64,000 nt of DNA, from positions 1,922,001-1,986,000 of the forward strand of contig NZ_CP125652.1 in assembly GCF_030053135.1 (NCBI RefSeq), read 5' to 3'. Source of the DNA: Rhizobium sp. BT04 (lineage in GTDB: Bacteria; Pseudomonadota; Alphaproteobacteria; Rhizobiales; Rhizobiaceae). This document shows positions 26,701 through 34,846 of this stretch, piece by piece. The number at the start of each line of letters is the position of its first letter. Position 1 is the stretch's first letter. Under the pieces are notes generated by a model, which saw only the letters and a list, made by a program, of their open reading frames with translations, was not told the DNA's origin and ran no database searches. The position numbers and the translations under genes were made by a program.

Positions 26701-27030
26701 GGCGGCTCGTTTCGCGCGCCGATGGCGATCGCGGTGATCGGCGGCATCATCGTCTCGACGGTGCTCTCGCTCGTCGTCGTGCCTTCCTTCTTCCTGATCA
26801 TGGACGATCTCTCCCGCCTGCTCGGCTGGGCTTTCGGCCGCCTGGTCGGCAGGAAGGATCAGGAAGACCTGCCGCTGTCGCGTGAGGATCTCACCCGCGT
26901 TACCCGCGAAAACCGTAGCGATATCGACTCGCTGGACGAGCGCCTGACCGCGATCGAAAAGCCTGAAGACAAACGCAAGAAGACAAACGACACCAACGTG
27001 CTCCGCCTGCCGCCCTTCGCGGCCGAGTGA
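23710..27030 (+). CDS. RND-family multidrug efflux pump, inner-membrane transporter
   Basis: A 1106-residue AcrB/MdtB-like transporter with about twelve membrane segments and two large periplasmic loops. Features include the N-terminal FSAWSIRNPIAPLL, the proton-relay segment LALTLATGILVDDAIVEIENIARH carrying paired Asp residues, and the internal repeat IGILMLMGVVTKNAILLVDFAIE. A hydrophilic cytoplasmic tail of about 75 residues (charged, ending PPFAAE) exceeds the usual length. It exports amphiphilic compounds using proton motive force with the adaptor upstream. Spacing of 12 bases shows an operon. Confidence 0.94.
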   Translation: MNFSAWSIRNPIAPLLAFCLLIFIGMQSFNKLPITRFPNIDVPLVSISVTQSGASPAELEMQVTKEIEDAIASITGIDEIQSTVTDGSSQTNVMFRMEVPTEQAVQDVKDAIDRIRSDLPATAEAPIVTKVDVEGQAIQTFAVSSPDMSLEELSWFVDDTIKRALQGQAGIGRVDRYGGAEREVRIELTPGKLDAYGITAASVNQQLRGTNIDLGSGRGQVAGSEQAIRVLGDARNVAELADTTIALPNGRFVKLSDLGVIKDTYEEPKSFSRFNATPVVTFGVFRSKGASEVSVAETVAQSLDKVRTENPNVKIELIDDSVYFTYGNYEAAIHTLLEGALLAVIVVFLFLRNWRATLISAIALPLSAIPTFWIMDMMGFSLNLVSFLALTLATGILVDDAIVEIENIARHIKMGKTPYRAAIEAADEIGLAVIATTFTIIAVFVPVSFMPGIPGQYFIQFGLTVAFSVFFSLMVARLITPMMAAYLMRAEDGMEDHHDNDSLLMRGYTRLIRGTTGRWYTRYATLIVAFGFLVGSVLLLMKVPGSFLPPEDASRIVLSVELPPNARLDDTEKTTDAIYDRVKDINGVESVFVLGGASPKGDLELRRATITLALRKLDQSLIKKMVNDGLGHIPVIGPMLPKVEVHGRERPQWDIEKEVFAKLRDIPDVHILKLNDRGERDLSFNFLSKNEKDLNDAVGILESKLRADPLLANVSADGALPRPELQVYPRKNEAARLGITPQQISETIRVATIGDVDAALAKISLDDRQIPIRVQAALDMRRDLAALRALKIQTASGGTVPLASVANIDYSEGVSSIKRNNRYRVVSIGSDLPQGVALDTASARFREIVKAANIPATVHLAESGDTKVQSEMQQSFVNAMLMGLLLVLTVLILLFKDVIQPFTILFSLPLAIGGVAAALIITSNPLSMPVMIGILMLMGVVTKNAILLVDFAIEMRHQGMARVEAMVEAGRKRARPIIMTSIAMSAGMLPSALGVGEGGSFRAPMAIAVIGGIIVSTVLSLVVVPSFFLIMDDLSRLLGWAFGRLVGRKDQEDLPLSREDLTRVTRENRSDIDSLDERLTAIEKPEDKRKKTNDTNVLRLPPFAAE

Positions 27031-27050
27031 GCAAAGGCTCAGGAAATCAA

Positions 27051-27080
27051 AACGGGGCGGGAGCGATCTCCCGGCCCGTT
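27051..27080. terminator. Hairpin between convergent efflux and urease genes
   Basis: A 13-bp stem with one internal mismatch and a CGAT loop lies 20 bases after the RND stop and before the end of ureG, then TTCCGCTTTGTCTT. It likely terminates the efflux operon and possibly the urease operon from the other side. Confidence 0.6.
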
Positions 27081-27162
27081 CCGCTTTGTCTTCATGGGTG
27101 CGGCAGACGGGGCGGATTTCTCCTCGCCGTCAGTGCCGACCTGCTGCGGCAGGTCTGGCTGC

Positions 27163-27774
27163 TCAGAGTCCACCCTGCTCCCTGAGGAAGCTGACGATCG
27201 CGTTGATACCGTCGCCGCGTTTCATGTCGGAGAAGACGAAGGGACGCGTGGCGCGCATGCGCGCCGCATCCCGGTCCATCACCTCGAGATCGGCGCCGAC
27301 ATAGGGTGCCAGATCCTTCTTGTTGATGACCAGCAGATCCGACCGGGTGATGCCGGGCCCGCCCTTGCGCGGGATTTCCTCGCCCTGGCAGACGGAGATG
27401 ACATAGATGGTGATATCGGCAAGATCGGGCGAAAAAGTCGCCGCCAGATTGTCGCCGCCGGATTCGATGAAGACGACGTCGAGATCGGGGATCCGCTGGT
27501 TGAGACCGGCGATCGCCTGAAGGTTGATGGTCGCATCCTCGCGAATGGCGGTGTGCGGGCAACCGCCCGTCTCGACGCCGACGATGCGGTCCGAAGGCAG
27601 TGCCTGCATGCGCACCAATGCTTCGGCATCTTCGGTCGTGTAGATGTCGTTGGTGACCACGGCGACGGAATAGTCGTCGCGCATCGCCTTGCAGAGCTTT
27701 TCGGTCAGCGCCGTCTTGCCCGAGCCGACCGGCCCACCGATGCCGACGCGCAGAGGTCCGTTTCTTGATTTCAT
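27163..27774 (-). CDS. ureG: Urease accessory GTPase UreG
   Basis: A 203-residue SIMIBI-class GTPase with P-loop [16 protein letters not shown], the metal-binding CPH motif in [13 protein letters not shown], and [10 protein letters not shown] for guanine recognition. With UreF, UreD and UreE it inserts nickel into the urease active site. It is the last gene of the minus-strand urease operon, 118 bases after ureF. Confidence 0.96.
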   Translation of the reverse strand: MKSRNGPLRVGIGGPVGSGKTALTEKLCKAMRDDYSVAVVTNDIYTTEDAEALVRMQALPSDRIVGVETGGCPHTAIREDATINLQAIAGLNQRIPDLDVVFIESGGDNLAATFSPDLADITIYVISVCQGEEIPRKGGPGITRSDLLVINKKDLAPYVGADLEVMDRDAARMRATRPFVFSDMKRGDGINAIVSFLREQGGL

Positions 27775-27837
27775 CTGTTTTACTCCAATCGAAGCCCGAT
27801 GATAGCGACGTCGCCGGCGCGCGCCACCGTCAAATGA

Positions 27838-27875
27838 CTTAGAGCGGTTCAGCTTACCGCTCTAAGTTTTTATTT
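27838..27875 (+). terminator. T-tailed hairpin in the ureF-ureG gap, oriented to the plus strand
   Basis: A perfect 11-bp stem (CTTAGAGCGGT / ACCGCTCTAAG) with a 7-base loop is followed on the plus strand by TTTTTATTTTTA. Its T tract is on the strand opposite to ure transcription. It may stop antisense transcription, act as an extragenic palindrome, or give partial attenuation before ureG. The AGAGCG core resembles short intergenic palindromes that recur in rhizobial genomes (compare TTTTAGAGCG at 37083). Confidence 0.5.
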
Positions 27876-27892
27876 TTACGCAATCCGGGCGA

Positions 27893-28564
27893 TCACGAAC
27901 GGAACAGTCGCGTCGCCTGCGTTTCGTGGCGCAAGCTGGCAATATCGGCCTGCACCGTCGCCGAGCCCAGATCATCGAGCGTCGAGGCCGCCGCCCGCCG
28001 AGCAACCTTTGCGATACGCTCTTCGAGACCGGCAAGCACTGCAACGCCATCCCTCTGCCCGGCGACACCGAGACGGATGCCTGATGACATCGCCTGCGAG
28101 GCATAGGCGTGCAGAAAAACCGCAAGCACCGTCTCAGGCCCTATGCCGTGTGCGCCCGCAACCGCCCCGACCGCAATGGGATAAGCGACCTTGCCGGGCA
28201 GCCTTTCGAAAACCTCGTTCGGCCAGGCCCGCGCCGCCGCGAGGAAGGCGTCTCCGAGCAGCATCGTTTCCTGATGGCGCTCACGCGATCCAGCAAGCGC
28301 CTCGGCGAGTGCGGCGACTTCGGCAAGGCGTGCGGGTTCTGCTTGGCCCCTGTGGCTCTCGGCCAGAAGCACCGCGTCGTTCCAAACCGACCCATGGTCG
28401 ATCAGCGTGCCGACCCAGGCCGCAAGCGAGGCCGCATCGGTGACGAGTCCGTCGGCCACCGCCCGCTCCAGCCCGCCCGAATAGGCAAAGCTGCCGATCG
28501 GAAAGGCCGGCGAGAGCCATGCCGTCAGGCGCAGCAATGCCTGCAACTCGTCATCCCTGGTCAT
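27893..28564 (-). CDS. ureF: Urease accessory protein UreF
   Basis: A 223-residue all-helical UreF. Characteristic segments are LTAWLSPAFPIGSFAYSGGLERAV at the N-terminus, the central HQETMLLGDAFLAAARAWP and the C-terminal SSGIRLGVAGQRDGVAVLAGLE. UreF gates the GTPase activity of UreG within the UreD-UreF-UreG complex on apo-urease. Its start lies 6 bases after the ureE stop. Confidence 0.93.
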   Translation of the reverse strand: MTRDDELQALLRLTAWLSPAFPIGSFAYSGGLERAVADGLVTDAASLAAWVGTLIDHGSVWNDAVLLAESHRGQAEPARLAEVAALAEALAGSRERHQETMLLGDAFLAAARAWPNEVFERLPGKVAYPIAVGAVAGAHGIGPETVLAVFLHAYASQAMSSGIRLGVAGQRDGVAVLAGLEERIAKVARRAAASTLDDLGSATVQADIASLRHETQATRLFRS

Positions 28565-28570
28565 CGGCTC

Positions 28571-29173
28571 TCAGTCGTGCTTATGGCCGTGATGTCCGTG
28601 GTCATGATCATGATCATGATCCCGCCCGTGGTCGTGGTCATGATTACATCCCGGTCCATGCTCATGGTCGTGGCCATGATCATGTTTGTGGTCATGCCCG
28701 TGGTCATGAGCCGCATGTTCGTGATCGTGCGAATGCCCGCCATGGGAATGATAGGCTCCGCGCGCCGGCTGGAAGGGCTCGTCGATGTCGAGGACGGTGG
28801 CGCCGAGCCCCTGCAGCATGGCGCGGATGACGTGGTCGCGCAGGATGACGATGCGGTCTTCCTCGATCTGGGCCGCAAGATGACGGTTGCCGAGATGCCA
28901 GGCAAGCTCGATCAGATGTGTGCGGTCGCGGCCGCGAACCTCGAAGAGCTTCTCATCGGCCGCGAGGATCTCGATCAACTCGCCATCGTCGCGCACCAGC
29001 AGGTCGCCATTGGCGAAAAGCACCGGGTCCTTGAGGTCGAGCATGACCATCTCGCCATTTTCCAGATGCAGCAGTTTGCGGCGCAGATGGCGCAGATCGT
29101 GCGGCAGCTTGACCTGGGCGGTCGGATGGGAGGACGGGGTTCCGGCGGGAAGATAAGATGTAACGCGCTGCAT
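28571..29173 (-). CDS. ureE: Urease nickel chaperone UreE with long His-rich tail
   Basis: A 200-residue UreE: an N-terminal peptide-binding domain, a metal-binding middle domain ([30 protein letters not shown]) and a C-terminal tail from ~139 with about 26 histidines alternating with Asp, Gly and Glu. The tail should hold many nickel ions. Start 29173 ([11 protein letters not shown]) matches the family N-terminus; the frame is open to 29245 but that part has no ribosome site. It lies between a diguanylate cyclase gene and ureF. Confidence 0.93.
   Translation of the reverse strand: MQRVTSYLPAGTPSSHPTAQVKLPHDLRHLRRKLLHLENGEMVMLDLKDPVLFANGDLLVRDDGELIEILAADEKLFEVRGRDRTHLIELAWHLGNRHLAAQIEEDRIVILRDHVIRAMLQGLGATVLDIDEPFQPARGAYHSHGGHSHDHEHAAHDHGHDHKHDHGHDHEHGPGCNHDHDHGRDHDHDHDHGHHGHKHD
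28574..28740. repeat. Imperfect tandem CATGAT/GTGGTC repeats encoding the UreE His tail
   Basis: Degenerate 6-base units (CATGAT, CGTGGT, CATGGT) repeated across about 165 bases encode His-Asp/Gly dipeptides of UreE. Such low-complexity DNA can change length by replication slippage, in frame, between strains. Confidence 0.75.
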
Positions 29174-29257
29174 GATATGTCCGTTTTGCTGAGGCGACCA
29201 TGCAAAATAGCCTCTCCCGATGCAAGCACCAATGGCCTTTTGCACGGAACGGGGCTT

Positions 29258-30124
29258 TTATATTCCGTAAGCCTGCATCACGTTGTCGCTCTCAGCTGCC
29301 CGACCCTTGGCATCGAGGCTATTGTCGACGAGCCCGTGCCAGGCGTGATGCAGACCTTCCCGCTCGTGTACGACGCGATTGCGCCCAAGCGCCTTGGCGA
29401 GATAGAGCGCTCGGTCTGCCGAAGCATAGACCGCCTGATTGTTGCGCCCGACGCCGAGATCGGCAACACCGCCGGAAACGGTGATGCGGATATCGTGCCC
29501 CTCGGCCGCGATGGCGCCGCTTGCAATCCGGGCCCGGACACCTTCGATGCGCTCCATCCGCGCCTCCAGCGGCTCACCGGAGACGATGACGCCGAATTCC
29601 TCCCCACCCAGCCGTGCGACGACGGACATCTCATCGAAGGCGGATCTGAGCATGGCCGAGACGGCGGTAATGACGGCATCGCCGCAGGCATGGCCGAAGC
29701 GATCGTTGATCGCCTTGAAACGGTCGACATCGAATATGACGAGCGAGGCGTTGTTGCCCTCGGTATTCTCGAGCGCCTCTGTGAAGGCACGCCGGTTCAG
29801 GAGGCCGGAAAGTGTGTCCGTGCGGCTGAGCTTTTCGAACTCCGCCCGCGACAGCGTCAGCTCATGCAGGGCAAAACCGGCAGCCAGCGACAGCATGCCG
29901 GAAACCGTCCCGCCAACGAGCCAGGAAAAAATGGCGCCGAAGCCGATCGCATGCGAGAGCGTCACCGGCAGCAGCCCGAGAAAACCGAGCGGCGGTATCG
30001 TCAGCGATATGATGACGCCGGAGAGAATGACGGCAAGAAAGCTCATCTTCAGAGCGAAGAGATAGACGTTCCTGCGATGTTGAAAATTGCCGAAATCGGC
30101 CTGCAGCGACATCCAGTTTCTCAT
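29258..30124 (-). CDS. Membrane diguanylate cyclase (GGDEF domain)
   Basis: About 288 residues. Two hydrophobic segments near the N-terminus (about 25-80) anchor it in the inner membrane. A GGDEF domain follows with the intact active site GGEEF (LGGEEFGVIV) and the upstream FDVDRFKAINDRFGHACGD, so it should make cyclic di-GMP. No RxxD inhibitory site is obvious five residues before GGEEF. It is transcribed in the same direction between the TIGR02117 gene and ureE, and so may be read with the urease operon. Start 30124 has AGGAAGGTTGATTCTG upstream; 30154 is open too. Confidence 0.88.
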   Translation of the reverse strand: MRNWMSLQADFGNFQHRRNVYLFALKMSFLAVILSGVIISLTIPPLGFLGLLPVTLSHAIGFGAIFSWLVGGTVSGMLSLAAGFALHELTLSRAEFEKLSRTDTLSGLLNRRAFTEALENTEGNNASLVIFDVDRFKAINDRFGHACGDAVITAVSAMLRSAFDEMSVVARLGGEEFGVIVSGEPLEARMERIEGVRARIASGAIAAEGHDIRITVSGGVADLGVGRNNQAVYASADRALYLAKALGRNRVVHEREGLHHAWHGLVDNSLDAKGRAAESDNVMQAYGI

Positions 30125-30454
30125 CAGAATCAACCTTCCTGTCCGGCGTTGCAAGGCATTGATAAGAGTCCAATTGCTGCGGGTGTCTTAATCGACTCGT
30201 TAAAATCCGACCGATTTTGGACGATTCGGTGGACAGATTTTTTCTAGCAGGAGATGCAAGCGTCCGATCCCTGAATCGCACAGGGCATGGACCAGCCTAT
30301 ATCATTGACATGACAGGTCTTTTCTGGGCTCCACGGCTAAGTTGTTCCAGAATGGCTTACCTCGGGAAAACACAGGTTTTCACGCGGATTTTTACAACCG
30401 AATGGAGAGTGTCGTTCACAATTTCGTTGGCGAGCGGACCGGCCAGCGGCTGCT
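30125..30454. other. 330-base gap within the urease gene set
   Basis: The interval between the TIGR02117 gene and the diguanylate cyclase holds no credible gene; a 119-codon plus-strand frame here overlaps the TIGR02117 gene and has no coding character. It is long enough to contain a separate promoter for the cyclase and for ureEFG. No clear terminator is seen. Confidence 0.4.
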
Positions 30455-31126
30455 TCAATTGTAGACACCGAGAGACAATCGCAATGATTGTGGAAGCGGG
30501 TTCCATAAGCCGGTCCGAAGCCCGGCCGAGCGGAGCGCAGCCGCCGTCCAGGTGTTGCAGCCGAAGAGAGCGTTGAAATATCCCTTTGCCTCGAAGAACC
30601 GGTCGATCTCGCCGTAACCCGCATCCGGAATCGGCTTCACCGTACCCGCGCCGCGAACGAAGCTGTCCGAGATAAAATTGCGCAGCCGCGCCAGTTGATC
30701 GTCGCCGATATCGAATGCCGCAACGGCGGGCTGCGGCTCGCTGATGTGACCGGCAAGGTCCACATGCAGCACCGAACGATCGATCGTCAGCGCCCGCAGC
30801 ACCGGCAGCGGCTTCAGCTCCGTCCAGGTCGGAGTTTCCAGATAGAAGGCACGGCCACCCCAGCCAATGATGAGCCATTCCGCATTCGGATGGCCAAGCG
30901 GAAAATCGGGATTGTCGAGGAAGGAAAAGGCGGCGCGCGTCTCCTCGCCGAGCTGAATGGCAATATCGGTGTGGATCGGTCCCGACAGCAGGAGAATCCG
31001 GTGGCTTGCCGCCGCGGATGATGCCTTGACCGGGGCAATCAGCGGCCGCGGAATGAAGGTCCCACAGGCCGCCAAAAATACGAACAGGAATATGATCCGC
31101 AGCAACCAGTTGATGCCTGTCCTCAT
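30455..31126 (-). CDS. TIGR02117/DUF2459 urease-region protein
   Basis: About 223 residues. One N-terminal membrane or lipoprotein-like segment (LLRIIFLFVFLAACGTF) precedes an exported domain with LLLSGPIHTDIAI, WLIIGWGGRAFYLETPTW and FGCNTWTAAALRSAGL. I recognise it as the conserved family seen near urease genes in several proteobacteria; its biochemical function is unknown. The Cys in LAAC could be a lipobox. HxD and the C-terminal NTW segment suggest a hydrolase-like fold, but this is inference. It starts 31 bases after ureC. Confidence 0.8.
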   Translation of the reverse strand: MRTGINWLLRIIFLFVFLAACGTFIPRPLIAPVKASSAAASHRILLLSGPIHTDIAIQLGEETRAAFSFLDNPDFPLGHPNAEWLIIGWGGRAFYLETPTWTELKPLPVLRALTIDRSVLHVDLAGHISEPQPAVAAFDIGDDQLARLRNFISDSFVRGAGTVKPIPDAGYGEIDRFFEAKGYFNALFGCNTWTAAALRSAGLRTGLWNPLPQSLRLSLGVYN

Positions 31127-31157
31127 CGGAACCACCGGTCACACATCGGGCGTGCGC

Positions 31158-32870
31158 CTAAAACAGGAAATAGCGCTGCGCCATCGGCAGCACCGTCGCC
31201 GGCTCGCAGGTCAGCAATTCGCCGTTCGCCCTGACCTCGTAGGTCTCCGGATCAACCTCGATCTCGGGTGTCAGATCGTTGTGGATCATCGATGCCTTGG
31301 AGATGCCACCGCGCGTATTCTTCACCGCCACCAGTTCCTTGGCGACGCCGAGCCGGCCCTTCAGGCCGGCATCGAGCGACGCCTGGCTGACGAAGGTGAC
31401 GGAGGAATTGGTGAGGCTCTTGCCGTAGGAGGCAAACATCGGCCGGTAGTGAACTGGCTGCGGCGTCGGGATCGAGGCGTTCGGATCGCCCATCGGCGCG
31501 GCCGCGATCGAGCCCCCGAGCAGCACCATATCGGGCTTCACCCCGAAGAAGGCCGGATTCCACAGCACGAGGTCGGCGCGCTTGCCGACTTCGACCGAGC
31601 CGATCTCACGGCTGAGGCCATGGGCGATCGCCGGATTGATCGTGTATTTGGCGATATAGCGGCGGACGCGGAAATTGTCGTTGTCGCCCTTTTCCTCCTT
31701 CAGCCGTCCGCGCTGGCGCTTCATCTTGTCGGCCGTCTGCCAGGTGCGGATCGCCACCTCGCCGACACGGCCCATGGCCTGGCTGTCGGAGGAAATGATC
31801 GAGAAGGCGCCGATATCGTGCAGGATGTCTTCGGCAGCGATCGTCTCCTTGCGGATACGGCTTTCGGCAAAAGCGATGTCTTCGGGGATCGACGGCGACA
31901 GATGGTGGCAGACCATCAGCATGTCGAGATGCTCGGCGATCGTATTGACCGTATAGGGCCGTGTTGGATTGGTCGACGACGGAATGACGTTCGGCTGACC
32001 GCAGATCTTGATGATGTCGGGCGCGTGCCCGCCGCCCGCCCCTTCCGTGTGGAAGGCATGGATGGTGCGGCCCTTGATGGCGCCGATCGTATCCTCGACG
32101 AAGCCGCTTTCGTTCAGCGTATCGGTGTGGATCATCACCTGCACGTCGTATTCGTCGGCAACCGACAGGCAGCAGTCGATGGCGCCTGGTGTCGTGCCCC
32201 AATCCTCATGCAGCTTCAGCGAAGTGGCGCCGGCAAGCACCATTTCGACAAGTGCGCCCGGCAGCGAGGCATTACCTTTGCCGGCAAAAGCAAGGTTCAT
32301 CGGGAAGGCGTCGGCCGCCTCGATCATCCGCTGGAGATGCCACGGACCGGGCGTGCAAGTGGTGGCGAGCGTGCCATGCGCCGGGCCTGTACCGCCGCCG
32401 AGCATGCAGGTCATGCCGCTCATCAGCGCCTCTTCGATCTGCTGCGGCGCGATGAAATGGATATGGCTGTCCATGCCGCCAGCGGTAACGATCTTGCCTT
32501 CGGCGGCGATCGCCTCCGTGCCCGGGCCGACGATGATATTGACGCCGGGTTGCATGTCGGGATTACCGGCCTTGCCGATTGCGACGATGCGGCCGTTCTT
32601 GAGCCCGATATCGGCCTTGTAGATGCCCGAATGATCGACGATCACGGCATTGGTGATGACGGTATCGACCGCACCGTCCGCGCGCGTCACCTGGCTCTGG
32701 CCCATGCCGTCGCGGATCACCTTGCCCCCGCCGAACTTCACCTCCTCGCCATAGGTGGTGAAATCCTTCTCGATCTCGATGAAAAGCTCCGTATCGGCAA
32801 GGCGCACCTTGTCGCCGGTGGTCGGTCCAAACATACCGGCATAAGCGGCGCGCGAGATCTTGTAGGGCAT
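31158..32870 (-). CDS. ureC: Urease alpha subunit UreC
   Basis: A 570-residue catalytic subunit hydrolysing urea to ammonia and carbamate. Nickel ligands are visible as [10 protein letters not shown], the carbamylated Lys in [20 protein letters not shown] and [13 protein letters not shown]. The active-site flap is [13 protein letters not shown], with its Cys-His pair conserved. Length is normal. It starts 3 bases after the sialyltransferase-like gene. Confidence 0.97.
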   Translation of the reverse strand: MPYKISRAAYAGMFGPTTGDKVRLADTELFIEIEKDFTTYGEEVKFGGGKVIRDGMGQSQVTRADGAVDTVITNAVIVDHSGIYKADIGLKNGRIVAIGKAGNPDMQPGVNIIVGPGTEAIAAEGKIVTAGGMDSHIHFIAPQQIEEALMSGMTCMLGGGTGPAHGTLATTCTPGPWHLQRMIEAADAFPMNLAFAGKGNASLPGALVEMVLAGATSLKLHEDWGTTPGAIDCCLSVADEYDVQVMIHTDTLNESGFVEDTIGAIKGRTIHAFHTEGAGGGHAPDIIKICGQPNVIPSSTNPTRPYTVNTIAEHLDMLMVCHHLSPSIPEDIAFAESRIRKETIAAEDILHDIGAFSIISSDSQAMGRVGEVAIRTWQTADKMKRQRGRLKEEKGDNDNFRVRRYIAKYTINPAIAHGLSREIGSVEVGKRADLVLWNPAFFGVKPDMVLLGGSIAAAPMGDPNASIPTPQPVHYRPMFASYGKSLTNSSVTFVSQASLDAGLKGRLGVAKELVAVKNTRGGISKASMIHNDLTPEIEVDPETYEVRANGELLTCEPATVLPMAQRYFLF

Positions 32871-32873
32871 CTA

Positions 32874-33512
32874 TCAGGCTCCTTGGGAGGAAGAGGCAAA
32901 CGTTTTTCCGCCAAGCCGCTTCAGGCGGCCCGCGGCAATATAGGTATCGACAAGCTGTCTTTCGGCGGCGAAGGGATGCCATTCCCAGCCGACATGGCCG
33001 AAGCCGGCGAGCGTCACCTCGGCATCGGCAGATTTCTCCATCACCTCGCCGATCACGATCATGCCGCTGCTCGGCACGACATAGGGCGAAGGAGCAAAGG
33101 CCGAAAGCGCCGCATCGACGGCTTCGTGAACCGACTTGTCGATGACGACATACGTCTTGCCGGTGTCCGAGCAGAAGGTGCCGAACGCATTCGTGTAGTC
33201 GTCGCAGAAATCGTCGAGTTCCGGATGCGAGACGGCAAGCGGTGCGCGAAGTGCCGCGAATTTTTCCGGATCGCGCACGCTCCAGATTTCGGCGGCCGAG
33301 ACGACAGCGGGATGAGTGCGCCATTGCTCCGAGCCGAGCATCGCCTTGGCCGGCCTACCGGTGTTGCAGACGGCAACGGCGTCGGTACGGCGACCGCCGG
33401 CGCCATAGGAGCGGCAATCGTTGAAACGGATGACGAAATCGGCAGCATCGATGACGCCAGCCGCTCCTTCCCCGATCTCACCATTGCCAACGATCATGAT
33501 CTTCCTGGCCAC
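32874..33512 (-). CDS. Sialyltransferase (GT29)-like protein in the urease operon
   Basis: A 212-residue protein of the type annotated in rhizobia as urease operon accessory protein. Its sequence pattern resembles GT29 sialyltransferases. An N-terminal stretch VGNGEIGEGAAG then DFVIRFNDC parallels sialylmotif L. PSSGMIVIGEVM and TLAGFGHVGWEWHP parallel motif S. The final HPFAAE fits the HxxxxE of motif VS. No signal peptide or membrane anchor is seen, so it is probably cytoplasmic. It is tightly packed (1 base from the LprI-like gene, 3 from ureC). Whether it transfers a sugar, and what it has to do with urease, is unknown. Confidence 0.75.
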   Translation of the reverse strand: MARKIMIVGNGEIGEGAAGVIDAADFVIRFNDCRSYGAGGRRTDAVAVCNTGRPAKAMLGSEQWRTHPAVVSAAEIWSVRDPEKFAALRAPLAVSHPELDDFCDDYTNAFGTFCSDTGKTYVVIDKSVHEAVDAALSAFAPSPYVVPSSGMIVIGEVMEKSADAEVTLAGFGHVGWEWHPFAAERQLVDTYIAAGRLKRLGGKTFASSSQGA

Positions 33513-33513
33513 C

Positions 33514-33921
33514 TCAGTTACTCATCGAATCTTCGAGCTCTTTCAGCTCTTTCGTGCGTTTGTCCGTGATATCGGCGAGACACCCGGCAACCAGCATCGG
33601 CTCCATCGTGCCGCCGCGCGCCTGGAATCCAGCGGCATCGCATTCGGCATCGCGATAATCGATCCAGGCGCGCTGCGCCTTGACCAGCGCTTTTTCAGCA
33701 CCCTTCATGTCGCCGTCCAGATCCTTGTCTATCGCCACCATCGCGGCGCGCGTTTTCTTGTATTGCGCGTTCAGCGCCTTGTCGGCCGCATCGTGACGCG
33801 CCGCCTCGCAGGAAGTCATGTCCGATTGCGTCTGGGGGTTCTTGCAATCGATATCCTGGGCAGAAGCCGCGCCTGAAATCAGCAGCATCGCCACCCCGAC
33901 GAGGCAGATATTCAAACGCAT
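33514..33921 (-). CDS. LprI-like (DUF1311) secreted protein
   Basis: A 135-residue exported protein with signal peptide MRLNICLVGVAMLLISGAASA and a mature domain with DCKNPQTQSDMTSCEAARHDAADKALN and AQRAWIDYRDAECD, the LprI/DUF1311 pattern. Four cysteines probably form two disulfides. The family includes a lysozyme inhibitor in mycobacteria, but function here is not established. It sits between ureB and the sialyltransferase-like gene. Confidence 0.82.
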   Translation of the reverse strand: MRLNICLVGVAMLLISGAASAQDIDCKNPQTQSDMTSCEAARHDAADKALNAQYKKTRAAMVAIDKDLDGDMKGAEKALVKAQRAWIDYRDAECDAAGFQARGGTMEPMLVAGCLADITDKRTKELKELEDSMSN

Positions 33922-33938
33922 GCATCCCTCCCGCTTGC

Positions 33939-34244
33939 TTAGAGCTTGCCCATCACCAGCTGGCGGAAGCCATAGACTTCGCGCTTGCCGGAAAGCGGGA
34001 TAAGCGTCACCGAGCGCGTCTGCCCGGGCTCGAAGCGCACGGCGGTTCCCGACGGGATATCAAGCCGCTTGCCATGCGCCGCCGCTCGGTCGAAGGAAAG
34101 CCCGGCATTGGTCTCGGCGAAATGGTAGTGGCTGCCGACCTGCACCGGCCGGTCGCCGGTGTTGGAAACCTCCAGCGTCACCGTCGGCGCGCCGGCATTC
34201 AGTTCGATGTCGCCGCTTGCGGCAATGATCTCACCCGGAATCAT
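33939..34244 (-). CDS. ureB: Urease beta subunit UreB
   Basis: A 101-residue structural subunit: [18 protein letters not shown] start, [21 protein letters not shown] and [20 protein letters not shown] are family landmarks. It assembles with UreA and UreC in the trimer of trimers. Normal length. Ten bases separate it from the DUF1272 gene. Confidence 0.96.
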   Translation of the reverse strand: MIPGEIIAASGDIELNAGAPTVTLEVSNTGDRPVQVGSHYHFAETNAGLSFDRAAAHGKRLDIPSGTAVRFEPGQTRSVTLIPLSGKREVYGFRQLVMGKL

Positions 34245-34254
34245 CTCGTTCTCC

Positions 34255-34506
34255 TTAAGCCGCCTTGGGCGCGCAGCCCTCAGCCTTCAGCACGCGTTTC
34301 GTCGACGCCGGATTTTTGGCGAGCATCGCCACCGGCCGAATAGGCCTGGCGACGAGATTGCCGCCGCAATTCGGGCATGCGCCCTTCAGCACATTGTCCA
34401 CGCAATCGGCGCAGAAGGTGCATTCATAGGTGCAGATCCGCGCCTCAGCGCTATCAGACGGCAAATCCTTGTCGCAGCATTCGCAATTGGGCCTGAGCTC
34501 CAGCAT
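34255..34506 (-). CDS. DUF1272 small zinc-binding-type protein
   Basis: An 83-residue protein with [45 protein letters not shown] and PIRP. Eight or more cysteines in CxxC pairs suggest a zinc-ribbon or RING-like fold. It is inserted between ureA and ureB with 9-10 base spacers. The family is widespread and uncharacterised; a link with metal handling for urease is only a guess. Confidence 0.82.
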   Translation of the reverse strand: MLELRPNCECCDKDLPSDSAEARICTYECTFCADCVDNVLKGACPNCGGNLVARPIRPVAMLAKNPASTKRVLKAEGCAPKAA

Positions 34507-34515
34507 TTGATCTCC

Positions 34516-34818
34516 TCACCGGATCGGTTCGTGCACGGTGACGAGCTTGGTTCCATCGGGGAACGTCGCCTCCACCTGCACGTCGTGGATCATCTCGGCA
34601 ACGCCCTCCATCACCTGACTGCGGTCGATCACATGGGCGCCGGCCTCCATCAGTTCGGCAACCGGGCGGCCGTCGCGAGCGCCTTCGACAACGAAATCGC
34701 TGATCAGCGCGATCGCTTCGGGATAGTTCAGCTTGACGCCGCGCTCCAACCGCCGGCGCGCCACGATCGCCGCCATTGAAATCAACAGCTTGTCTTTTTC
34801 TCTCGGAGTGAGGTTCAT
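34516..34818 (-). CDS. ureA: Urease gamma subunit UreA
   Basis: A 100-residue structural subunit beginning [17 protein letters not shown] and containing [21 protein letters not shown] and [24 protein letters not shown]. The start at 34818 matches the family length; the frame is open to 34881. It lies 28 bases after ureD. Confidence 0.96.
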   Translation of the reverse strand: MNLTPREKDKLLISMAAIVARRRLERGVKLNYPEAIALISDFVVEGARDGRPVAELMEAGAHVIDRSQVMEGVAEMIHDVQVEATFPDGTKLVTVHEPIR

Positions 34819-34846
34819 CGCTTGTCCATCTGCTGCATGCCTGGGT

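Noticed and set aside
28574..28740. Tandem repeats resembling a CRISPR or regulatory repeat array
   Set aside because: Units are 6 bases without spacers and lie in frame within ureE, encoding the His-rich tail.
28109..30247. 712-codon plus-strand open frame opposite ureF, ureE and the diguanylate cyclase
   Set aside because: Antisense shadow; low-complexity Met/Val run is simply the complement of the UreE His tail.
30957..33569. 870-codon plus-strand open frame opposite ureC and its neighbours
   Set aside because: Antisense shadow of ureC and the sialyltransferase-like gene, which have clear active-site motifs.
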